DNA from: Bacteroidota bacterium | Lineage (GTDB): Bacteria; Bacteroidota; Bacteroidia; Bacteroidales; VadinHA17 | DNA length: 12,367 nucleotides | Reading direction: 5' to 3' | Assembly: GCA_006227095.1 (NCBI GenBank) | Contig: SBFZ01000330.1 | Span: 1 to 12,367, forward strand | In this document: positions 1 through 6,652 of the stretch, one piece after another | Position numbering within the stretch: position 1 is the stretch's first letter | How the letters are laid out: each line of letters starts with the position of its first letter | Notes under the pieces: model-generated | What the model saw: only the letters and a program-made list of their open reading frames with translations | What the model was told of the DNA's origin: nothing | The model's database searches: none | Translations under genes and position numbers: made by a program

Positions 1-273
1 TCCGTCGGCAGAGAGCCATGGAAGGTAACGCAGTGCCTCCATCGGTTCGACACTTATTATCAGATCAGCCCCGCCATGAGGTATCAGATCTGAATAGATC
101 TCCCGGTCTGAGAGCCTCAGATGCGACTGCACATCGCCTCCCCTCTGACTCATACCGTGTACTTCAGCCTGTTTGAGGAACAGATTCTGCTCAACGGCTG
201 CCAGCCCGATGGTGGCTGCGATGGAGAGGATACCCTGTCCCCCGACACCGGCAAGTATTATGTCACACTTCAT
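1..273 (-). CDS. iorB: Indolepyruvate oxidoreductase subunit beta, N-terminal 91 residues (cut by window edge)
   Basis: This is the beta (gamma-type pyruvate oxidoreductase domain) subunit that partners IorA in oxidative decarboxylation of arylpyruvates to aryl-acyl-CoA with ferredoxin as electron acceptor; the enzyme is cytoplasmic. The visible 91 codons are open to the window edge. They carry the glycine-rich GVGGQG motif at residues 9-14 and the family signature AEVHGMSQRGG at residues 36-46, followed by the EPMEALRYLPWL stretch near residue 77. The ATG lies one base after the iorA stop codon, so the two genes are almost certainly co-transcribed and translationally coupled. The rest of the gene lies to the left of position 1. 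The assignment is firm; the aryl substrate preference cannot be read from this fragment. Confidence 0.93.
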   Translation of the reverse strand, partial: MKCDIILAGVGGQGILSIAATIGLAAVEQNLFLKQAEVHGMSQRGGDVQSHLRLSDREIYSDLIPHGGADLIISVEPMEALRYLPWLSADG

Positions 274-274
274 A

Positions 275-1894
275 TTATTCGTTTTCGTTTTTCTTTTCCG
301 CAGCCATGGCCTTCTTGCTGCGAGAGGCAGTCTGAATGCATTCACGCCTGGCAAGTATCACTGAAAGACCACGATGGTTAAGCTCATCTCTCAAAACCGC
401 CTTGTTCTCTTCATGGTTCTTCCGAAGCGGTACAATCACTTTCAGGTGATCGCGTTCCACCCCCAGTCCAAGGCAGATATTCTCCAGCCGGTCAGTAGCC
501 TGGGATTTCTGACCCCCGGTCATGCCGGTGGTGGAGTTGTCAGAAATGATAACCGTAACCGGTGAATCCTTAATCACCGCATCAAGAAGGCCTGTCATTC
601 CCGAGTGTGTAAAGGTGGAATCACCTATCACCGCAACGGCAGGAAAGAGTCCTGCATCAGCAGCACCGACAGCCATTGTTACCGAGGCTCCCATGTCAAC
701 ACATGAGTTGACCATATTATATGGGGGGAGTGCCCCCAGTGTATAGCACCCTATATCAGAGAAGACGCGACCCGGCCCAGCCTCAGCCATCACCTCGGCC
801 AGGGCGGCATAAAGGTCTGCATGCCCGCAACCCTTGCAGAATGAGGGGGGACGCTGGCGCACCAGTTGCGGCACCTCTTTGCCCCTGCCGGTTTCAATGC
901 CGAGAGCAGCAGCCACGATTGAAGGGTTAAGCTCGCCATCACGCGGCACCGTTCCGTCAAGCCTGCCAAGAACAGTCACATCCCTGTCAAGCAACCCCCT
1001 CAGATGCTCTTCAATGATGGGATATCCCTCCTCCAGAACAAGAACCCTGTCACACTTTCCGACCAGGGCAGCAACCTTATCCCTGTTAAGCGGGTAAGCA
1101 CCCACAGAGAGTATATGATAATTATTCACATGTCCTCCGATATTCTCCATCAGGTAGTTGAAGGCAATGCCACAGGTAATGATGCCTGTACCCCTGCCCT
1201 TACCTTCCGAAAGCCGGTTATTTCCATCAAGCAGCTCATCGGTATGCAACTGTTCATAAAGGGAGGTAAGTGCCCTGTACTGTTTCCTTGCAATGGCCGG
1301 CAGAAGCACAAACTGGCGTGGATTGGACGGCAGAACCAGGCTGTTTTGCGACAGCGGTGCCCTTCTGGCAACGGCTGACCTGGAATGCGCCAGCCTGGTT
1401 GTTATCCTGAAAAGTACCGGAAGCCTGTACTTCTCAGACAGACTGAAGGCATCAAAGATCATGTCATAGGCCTCCTGCTGGTTACGCGGCTCCATAACGG
1501 GCACCAGCGCAAACCTGCCATAGAAACGTGAATCCTGCTCATTCTGCGAAGAATGCATTGAGGGATCATCTGCCGCTACAACAACCAGCCCGCCATTGAC
1601 GCCCGTCACAGCCGAATTGATGAAAGCATCAGCTGCTACATTCAGCCCTACATGCTTCATTGCAACCATGGCCCTCTTGCCGGCATATGACATCCCCAGG
1701 GCAGCTTCCATGGCTGTCTTCTCATTTGACGACCATTCCCTGTGTACAAACCCGGCTTCTGCCTGCGCTGAAGCCTGTACGTACTCCATGATCTCGGTTG
1801 AGGGAGTTCCCGGATAGGCATACATCCCACTGAGGCCTGCATCCAGCGCCGCCTGGGCAATAGCCTCATCTCCAAGCAATAAGAGTTTCTGCAT
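275..1894 (-). CDS. iorA: Indolepyruvate:ferredoxin oxidoreductase subunit alpha, form without C-terminal ferredoxin domain
   Basis: This 539-residue cytoplasmic subunit binds thiamine diphosphate and catalyses CoA-dependent oxidative decarboxylation of arylpyruvates made from Trp, Phe and Tyr. The N-terminal pyrimidine-binding domain shows YPGTPSTEIMEY (residues 27-38) and the strongly conserved SSNEKTAMEAALGMSYAGKR (55-74). A middle transketolase-C-like domain follows. The C-terminal TPP domain has CKGCGHADLYAAL (353-365), GDSTFTHSGM (424-433) and the Mg/TPP motif NSTTGMTGGQ (453-462). Many archaeal and proteobacterial IorA proteins continue into a two-[4Fe-4S] ferredoxin domain. This one stops soon after a single cysteine (Cys519) with a Lys/Glu-rich tail and no CxxCxxC cluster. 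The reading frame is clean and iorB follows by one base, so this is a natural short form rather than a truncation. ATG at 1894 gives the normal family N-terminus. Confidence 0.95.
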   Translation of the reverse strand: MQKLLLLGDEAIAQAALDAGLSGMYAYPGTPSTEIMEYVQASAQAEAGFVHREWSSNEKTAMEAALGMSYAGKRAMVAMKHVGLNVAADAFINSAVTGVNGGLVVVAADDPSMHSSQNEQDSRFYGRFALVPVMEPRNQQEAYDMIFDAFSLSEKYRLPVLFRITTRLAHSRSAVARRAPLSQNSLVLPSNPRQFVLLPAIARKQYRALTSLYEQLHTDELLDGNNRLSEGKGRGTGIITCGIAFNYLMENIGGHVNNYHILSVGAYPLNRDKVAALVGKCDRVLVLEEGYPIIEEHLRGLLDRDVTVLGRLDGTVPRDGELNPSIVAAALGIETGRGKEVPQLVRQRPPSFCKGCGHADLYAALAEVMAEAGPGRVFSDIGCYTLGALPPYNMVNSCVDMGASVTMAVGAADAGLFPAVAVIGDSTFTHSGMTGLLDAVIKDSPVTVIISDNSTTGMTGGQKSQATDRLENICLGLGVERDHLKVIVPLRKNHEENKAVLRDELNHRGLSVILARRECIQTASRSKKAMAAEKKNENE

Positions 1895-2010
1895 ATATTT
1901 TCAGATTTTTATTATTCCGGTTTCGATGACGATAAAGATCATTAAAGTTTGGTTAAAATCAAGAATCAAATGTCATTATTGTTTACTTTACGTCACAAAA
2001 ATATTTGTCA
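1895..2010. promoter_or_regulatory. Divergent intergenic region between iorA and the receptor cluster
   Basis: This AT-rich 116-bp gap separates two divergently transcribed units, so it should hold both promoters. On the minus strand a TATTTTTG box (2003-1996) matches the Bacteroidota -7 consensus TAnnTTTG; it would give iorA a leader of roughly 100 nt. On the plus strand AATATTTG (2000-2007), one mismatch from consensus, lies directly before the TTG start at 2011 and would imply an almost leaderless message. I found no convincing -33 TTTG at the usual 19-21 bp spacing for either box. Confidence 0.35.
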
Positions 2011-2691
2011 TTGAAGAGGTTTTTGGTGATTTGTGTCATGCTGGCCTTTCCGCTGTCATGGCTCGGGGCGCAGGACGGGGAAAGAAAGTATATCCAGATA
2101 GACGGACTGACCGCTGACGAAAATGGGTTTATTGTTCCTGATGTCAGTATTTATTCCAAGCATCTGCGTCGTGGTGCTGCCAGTGATCACCGCGGTATTT
2201 TCTCAATCATAAGTGCCGCGGGTGACACCGTATTCTTCAGTGCTATAGGCTATAAGCCGACATTGCTGACCATTCCCCTGACCGCCACGGGAGATCATTA
2301 CATAACCGATGTCATTATGGTAACAGATACCATAATGATCGGTGAAGTGCTGGTGCTGCCATGGAAGACATATTCTGAATTCAAGAGGGCTGTACTGGAA
2401 AACAAGCCGGTTGACCCACTTATGGAGAATCTTGCCTACAATCTTGCCATGGTCCAGCAACAGATCTGGAGTGATATGAAGCCCACCCCGGGAGAGGCAT
2501 ACCGGTTTACCATGCAGCAGATGTCAGATAACCTCTATACCAGGGGGCAGATGCCTGCCAATAATCTGCTGAATCCTTTTGCCTGGCAGAAGTTTGTGAA
2601 AGGTGTCAGGGAGGGGATGCTTAAGAATGAGCCCTCCAAGGTTACCAAACCAAAGAAGGTCAAAAGCCGAAAGAAAAAAAAGAGTGACTGA
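2011..2691 (+). CDS. Exported carboxypeptidase-regulatory-like domain protein, function unknown
   Basis: This is a small periplasmic or envelope protein of about 226 residues. From the TTG at 2011 it has a standard signal peptide (Lys-Arg followed by FLVICVMLAFPLSWLGAQ). A CarboxypepD_reg-like beta-sandwich follows at about residues 27-90: GFIVPDVSIYSK, then GIFSIIS, then the hallmark FSAIGYKP. The second half (about 115-205) is helical and Gln/Met/Asn-rich, and the tail is very basic, ending in a run of lysines. The stop codon overlaps the ATG of the TonB-dependent receptor gene (TGATG), pointing to translational coupling and a shared role. No ATG lies upstream in frame. TTG 2005 or ATG 2038 are alternative starts, but 2011 gives the best signal peptide. 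The domain is recognised; the biochemical role is not known. Confidence 0.8.
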   Translation: MKRFLVICVMLAFPLSWLGAQDGERKYIQIDGLTADENGFIVPDVSIYSKHLRRGAASDHRGIFSIISAAGDTVFFSAIGYKPTLLTIPLTATGDHYITDVIMVTDTIMIGEVLVLPWKTYSEFKRAVLENKPVDPLMENLAYNLAMVQQQIWSDMKPTPGEAYRFTMQQMSDNLYTRGQMPANNLLNPFAWQKFVKGVREGMLKNEPSKVTKPKKVKSRKKKKSD

Positions 2692-5114
2692 TGGTCTGGT
2701 CAGCACCAATAAGAATCCTGGTCCTGTCTCTTGTTATTCTTGTAATTGCACCTTGTCTTGTGACGGGGCAGGAGAAGACTGTCAGGGGCACTGTTACTGA
2801 TACCTCAGGTCTGGCCATCTCAGGTGCAACGGTATTCCAGCTTCACTCTTCCAGGGGAACGGTTACAGGTGATGACGGTACCTTCATACTGACAACCGGG
2901 CCGGCAGGAACTGACACCATCACCCTTATAATATCATTTATCGGATACCGCACCGATACCCTGATGCTCGGGGAGAATTTCAGGTCAGATGAGATTCATC
3001 TGATTCTCCGGCCGGAGACAACGGATATTGAAGAAATAGAAGTGAGGGCCAGAAGGCCAGACAATGTCACCATAATTGGCATACCTGCAGTGGCAGGGAT
3101 GGTTATACCCTCGATCAGCGGCGGGATTGAGTCAGCCGTATCAACGCTGCCAGGAGTATCAGCCTTCAGTGAGCTGAGCTCAGCCTATTCGGTCAGGGGC
3201 GGAAGCTATGACGAAAACCTGGTCTATATCAATGATGTGGAGGTATATCGGCCCTATCTGATTCGGACAGGGCAACAGGAAGGACTCAGCCGGATCAATC
3301 CGGACCTGACTGCCTCGGTCAGTTTCTCCCCCGGGGGATTCAGTGCATCATACGGTGACCGGATGTCATCAGTTCTTGATATTACATACAGAGAACCATC
3401 AAAGAAGGAAGGGTCCGTTTCCCTCAGTCTTCTGACCTCTTCAGTCCACGCCGGGGCAAGGAGCAGGGATGACAGGTTCTGGTTTATTGCCGGAGCCCGT
3501 TACCGCTCCAACACCCTGCTGCTTGGCAGCCTGGATGCCAGGGGCGCCTACCGGCCACATTTTGCAGATATCCAGACCATGGCAGGGTTTCAACCTGACA
3601 AACGGACGAGGCTGACACTCTCCCTGTGGGGATCACTGAACCGGTATATTTTCATTCCGCGAAGCCGGACTACAACCTTCGGAACCATTGAAAACGCATT
3701 CCGGCTTTACGCTTTCTTCGAGGGAGGTGAACGTGACAGGTACGACAGCGGTGGCGGCGCCGTAACACTGGAAGTTGAACATACCCCGGCCTACAGGTCA
3801 AAATTCATTTTATCATCAAATTTAGCCGGCGAAAATGAGAGCTTTGACATAAGAGGTGCATACAGTCTCTCTTCGCTTGACAGGAATGAGGGTAGCGAAA
3901 ACAACCCTGACACCCTCCTGAATGCCGGAGCCGGCAGCTGGCTCTCACACGCACGCAACTCCTTCAGGAGTATTATGACGGATATCTCGTACCGTGGTGA
4001 GATAACCAGGGGCAGAAGCGGATTTGAATGGGGTATTGCCGTCAGGAAGAGCAGTTATGATTCGTATATCAATGAGTGGCTGCGGGTTGACTCTGCCGGA
4101 TATACCACTGGCCAGGCTGGTACTGACCTGACGCTGACCTCACGTACTGAGATGAGTCTTGAAACTGAAAGCTTTACAGCCGGTGGCTGGATCATAAGCC
4201 GTACGGGTTTCATGCTGGCAGGCAGGGCAAGTGATCTCAATGCCGGCATGAGGGTCACATATGACACCTACAGCAATGAAATGCTTGTCTCACCACGCAT
4301 ATCGGTTAAAACAGAGCTGACAGGGCGCTTCTCATTATACCTCGCTGCCGGTGCATATCACCAGCCTCCGGGAGGACGTGAGCTGATGACCGGCAATAAT
4401 GAACCCGGTAACCCTCTCAGGGCACAGCGTTCATACCAGCTTACCGCGGGTGCCCGTTATGATTTTACCGCATGGAACAGACCATTCCGGTTTACGGCCG
4501 AAGCATATGGCAAACTGTTTGACCGTCAGATACCTTACAAGCTGGATAATGTCAGGGTGATCTATTACGGGGGCAACATCTCGGAAGGATACTCGGCAGG
4601 TTTGGATATGCGCATCAATGGTGAGTTCGTACCCGGGGTGGAGTCATGGTTCAGCCTCTCACTCATGAAATCAGAGCTGAGGATTCCGTCGCTCTCCACC
4701 GGCTGGTATCCGGCTCCATTTGATCAGAGAGTACATTTCAGCATTTTCTTTCAGGATTACCTTCCCGGACACCCCGACTTCAGGGCACATATCAACATTT
4801 CTTTCGGTACCGGTATCCCTACTTCGCCCCCGGGAAGAGATCAGTGGGATACCTGGTTCAGGATGCCTCCCTACAGGCGCATGGACATTGGTTTCTCCAA
4901 GGTAATTCTCAGCCGGACAACAGGTCGGGAAGAGTCATTCATGAAGGAATTGTCAGCCGGCATAGAAATATTCAATCTTGCCGATATCCGGAACACGATT
5001 TCCTATACATGGATCCGTACTGTCAGAAACAGCCAGGGACAGACCAGGGAATATGCAGTACCCAACTACCTCACAAGAAGAAGCCTCAACCTGAAACTGA
5101 GGGCACAATTCTGA
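2691..5114 (+). CDS. TonB-dependent outer membrane receptor with carboxypeptidase-regulatory-like N-terminal domain
   Basis: This 807-residue outer membrane transporter imports an unknown ligand using energy relayed by TonB. A signal peptide spans about residues 1-27, the stretch RILVLSLVILVIA being its hydrophobic core. A CarboxypepD_reg-like domain follows (about 30-95, VRGTVTDTSGLAISGATV to SFIGYRTDT). Next is the plug domain (about 125-235), with SVRGGSYDENLVYINDVEVY and GGFSASYGDRMSSVLDITYREP, the usual end-of-plug sequence. The remaining ~570 residues alternate polar and aromatic segments as in a 22-strand barrel and end in Phe (LKLRAQF), the typical signal for barrel assembly. No SusD-like lipoprotein gene is adjacent, so this is not a standard polysaccharide-utilisation SusC/D pair. 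Its neighbours are a small regulatory-domain protein (one-base overlap) and a TonB-like protein 45 bp downstream. The substrate cannot be assigned. Confidence 0.93.
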   Translation: MVWSAPIRILVLSLVILVIAPCLVTGQEKTVRGTVTDTSGLAISGATVFQLHSSRGTVTGDDGTFILTTGPAGTDTITLIISFIGYRTDTLMLGENFRSDEIHLILRPETTDIEEIEVRARRPDNVTIIGIPAVAGMVIPSISGGIESAVSTLPGVSAFSELSSAYSVRGGSYDENLVYINDVEVYRPYLIRTGQQEGLSRINPDLTASVSFSPGGFSASYGDRMSSVLDITYREPSKKEGSVSLSLLTSSVHAGARSRDDRFWFIAGARYRSNTLLLGSLDARGAYRPHFADIQTMAGFQPDKRTRLTLSLWGSLNRYIFIPRSRTTTFGTIENAFRLYAFFEGGERDRYDSGGGAVTLEVEHTPAYRSKFILSSNLAGENESFDIRGAYSLSSLDRNEGSENNPDTLLNAGAGSWLSHARNSFRSIMTDISYRGEITRGRSGFEWGIAVRKSSYDSYINEWLRVDSAGYTTGQAGTDLTLTSRTEMSLETESFTAGGWIISRTGFMLAGRASDLNAGMRVTYDTYSNEMLVSPRISVKTELTGRFSLYLAAGAYHQPPGGRELMTGNNEPGNPLRAQRSYQLTAGARYDFTAWNRPFRFTAEAYGKLFDRQIPYKLDNVRVIYYGGNISEGYSAGLDMRINGEFVPGVESWFSLSLMKSELRIPSLSTGWYPAPFDQRVHFSIFFQDYLPGHPDFRAHINISFGTGIPTSPPGRDQWDTWFRMPPYRRMDIGFSKVILSRTTGREESFMKELSAGIEIFNLADIRNTISYTWIRTVRNSQGQTREYAVPNYLTRRSLNLKLRAQF

Positions 5115-5142
5115 CGTATAAGGAAAGTCAGCTTGTTTTTTT
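5111..5142 (+). terminator. Possible weak hairpin plus T-run after the receptor gene
   Basis: CTGAC (5111-5115) can pair with GTCAG (5127-5131) across an 11-nt loop, followed four bases later by seven Ts (5136-5142). The left arm includes the receptor stop codon. The stem is short and the loop long, so this could be an attenuator or chance. The TonB-like gene starts 18 bp further on, which makes full termination here unlikely. Confidence 0.25.
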
Positions 5143-5159
5143 CTTAATTTCGTCCCCTG

Positions 5160-5897
5160 ATGAACAGGTTTGAAATCACTTTTACGGCCATAATGGCCAC
5201 AATCATCATACATCTGACTGTGGCTGTCATTTTCATGTCTGTAAAAATCTCGGCACTCCAGCGTGAGATTGCAGCCGAGATCATCCTTTCTGTCGATGAA
5301 CTTCCTGATCCGGACATGGAAAAGGCACTTGAACTGGCAAAGAGCGACCAGTTCCAGGGAATGAGTCCAGAGGAGATGGTAAACATCATTAAAAATATTG
5401 CAGACAAGCCGCTGGACATGGATCCGAAGGAGTATGAAAACCTGGTCAAGGAGGAGATGATAAAAAGCGGCCTGCTCAATGAGAATAATTTCATTGACCG
5501 TCAGAAGATGGCAGAGGAGGCCGGGGATGATGAAATCGCCGTTGCAAAGGAAGATGTGACTCCCAGGGTGACGGAGAAAACCGAGAAACCTGAAGAGAAG
5601 GGTACTTTCAGGGGTCCCACCCGGATTTTCTATGACCTGGCAGGGCGCCACCATGTTTACCTGCCTATACCCATCTACAAGTGCGAGGGAGCAGGTCAGA
5701 TTGCACTTGCAATTGTTGTCGACCGCAACGGAAATGTGCTTAAAGCCGAACCGGTATCAAAGCTTTCCAGCACCAGGGACCAGTGTCTTACCGAGACAGC
5801 GGTTGAGCATGCCTTAAAGACGAGGTTCAACGCAGACCAGAGTGCTCCGGAAAGACAGGCAGGTTTCCTTACATTCGTATTCGTAGCCCAGGACTGA
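5160..5897 (+). CDS. TonB-like energy transducer family protein (two-cysteine form)
   Basis: This 245-residue protein has one N-terminal membrane segment (about residues 6-28, cytoplasm-in), a long charged helical region (about 32-130) and a Lys/Glu/Pro linker (PRVTEKTEKPEEKG). The C-terminal domain (about 152-245) resembles TonB-C. That domain shows the pattern G..ALAIVVDRNGNV, then V.......D..LTETAVEHALKTRFN, then GFLTFVFVAQ, matching the fold by which TonB contacts receptor TonB boxes. Cys175 (YKCEG) and Cys209 (DQCLTE) sit in the periplasmic domain and could form a disulfide. The classical proline-rich TonB spacer is reduced to a short linker. The gene lies 45 bp after the receptor and probably shares its operon, so a dedicated transducer is a reasonable inference. 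It could instead have a structural envelope role. Genes for ExbB and ExbD are not in the window. Confidence 0.72.
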   Translation: MNRFEITFTAIMATIIIHLTVAVIFMSVKISALQREIAAEIILSVDELPDPDMEKALELAKSDQFQGMSPEEMVNIIKNIADKPLDMDPKEYENLVKEEMIKSGLLNENNFIDRQKMAEEAGDDEIAVAKEDVTPRVTEKTEKPEEKGTFRGPTRIFYDLAGRHHVYLPIPIYKCEGAGQIALAIVVDRNGNVLKAEPVSKLSSTRDQCLTETAVEHALKTRFNADQSAPERQAGFLTFVFVAQD

Positions 5898-5902
5898 GTT
5901 TT

Positions 5903-6625
5903 TCAGAAAAGTGTTCCCTGAACGGGATAGTCATAAGGCATGATGAGTTCGGGCCTGTTACGGTCTGCCCTGGCATTTGTTATCAGCGGACTGATGGTAT
6001 GGGCGTTCAGCAGGTCTGACCCTACCGGTTCCATGAGAGCCATGAGAGCATCTTCAACAAGGCCTTCCCTGAGCCATAAACCTTCAGCTGCTGCAGGCAG
6101 TATTACCGGCATCCTCTTTTTTGTGTTGTGTATCTCCTCCATGAGACTGTTGGCTCTCGTTGTCACCACCGAAAAGGTATTCAGTGAGACACCTCCTGCC
6201 ATTGTCCATGAATCCCATATTCCTGCCAGCGAGAAAATCTCCTCTCCCTTCAGGGTAATGTACCAGGGTATCTTCCTGCCTCCATGATGCTGCCACTCAA
6301 AAAAACCACGCACCGGCACCAGGCAGCGGCGTGACGAAAATGAATCCCTGAAAGCAGGTTTGGTTGAGATGGTCTCTGAGCGGGCGTTGAAGGTCTTGAA
6401 CATGATATCATTTGCCTCAGCCTCATCTGCTGCCCATGAGGGTATCAACCCCCACCTGAAAAGCCTGATGCCGGCATTGCGGTCAGAGCATACAACCGGC
6501 ATCGAAGGAAGACTGTAGGCATGGTAATAATAGCTGGGCCTGTATTTTTCGTGGTCAATCAGCTCACTGCCGTAACGGTGTTCCAGCTCTTCCTTTATGA
6601 TATTTACATTAACGGTAAAGCACAT
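5903..6625 (-). CDS. SRAP-domain abasic-site-capping protein (YedK/HMCES family)
   Basis: This 240-residue cytoplasmic protein covalently traps abasic sites in single-stranded DNA through an N-terminal cysteine, shielding them during replication. All family landmarks are present. Met1 is followed by catalytic Cys2, which becomes the N-terminus after Met removal; this fixes the start codon. RWGLIPSWA lies at 57-65, NARSET at 80-85 with Asn80 and Arg82, RCLVPVRGFFEW at 100-111 with Glu110, and HNTKKRMPVIL at 166-176 with His166. Length is close to that of E. coli YedK (about 220). The gene follows the serine hydrolase gene by 25 bp on the same strand and probably shares its transcript. Its stop lies only 5 bp from that of the convergent TonB-like gene. 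A GAGACTGTCTC palindrome lies in the gap before its start. Confidence 0.95.
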   Translation of the reverse strand: MCFTVNVNIIKEELEHRYGSELIDHEKYRPSYYYHAYSLPSMPVVCSDRNAGIRLFRWGLIPSWAADEAEANDIMFKTFNARSETISTKPAFRDSFSSRRCLVPVRGFFEWQHHGGRKIPWYITLKGEEIFSLAGIWDSWTMAGGVSLNTFSVVTTRANSLMEEIHNTKKRMPVILPAAAEGLWLREGLVEDALMALMEPVGSDLLNAHTISPLITNARADRNRPELIMPYDYPVQGTLF

Positions 6626-6641
6626 CTGCCTGGTAGTTTCG

Positions 6642-6652
6642 GAGACTGTCTC
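6642..6652. repeat. 11-bp palindrome upstream of the SRAP gene
   Basis: GAGAC-T-GTCTC is a perfect odd-length palindrome overlapping the serine hydrolase stop codon and ending 16 bp before the SRAP start. It could be a small operator or chance; it does not resemble the E. coli LexA box (CTGT-N8-ACAG). Confidence 0.3.

Noticed and set aside
1004..1378. Plus-strand open frame of 124 codons inside iorA
   Set aside because: It is antisense to a conserved enzyme gene and has no domain features of its own.
4953..5654. Minus-strand open frame of 233 codons
   Set aside because: It runs antisense to the end of the receptor and most of the TonB-like gene, shows no recognisable domain, and both genes beneath it are well supported.
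6032..6050. Short tandem repeat (catgagagc twice) inside the SRAP gene
   Set aside because: It simply encodes the Ala-Leu-Met-Ala-Leu-Met stretch near residue 195 and keeps the frame.
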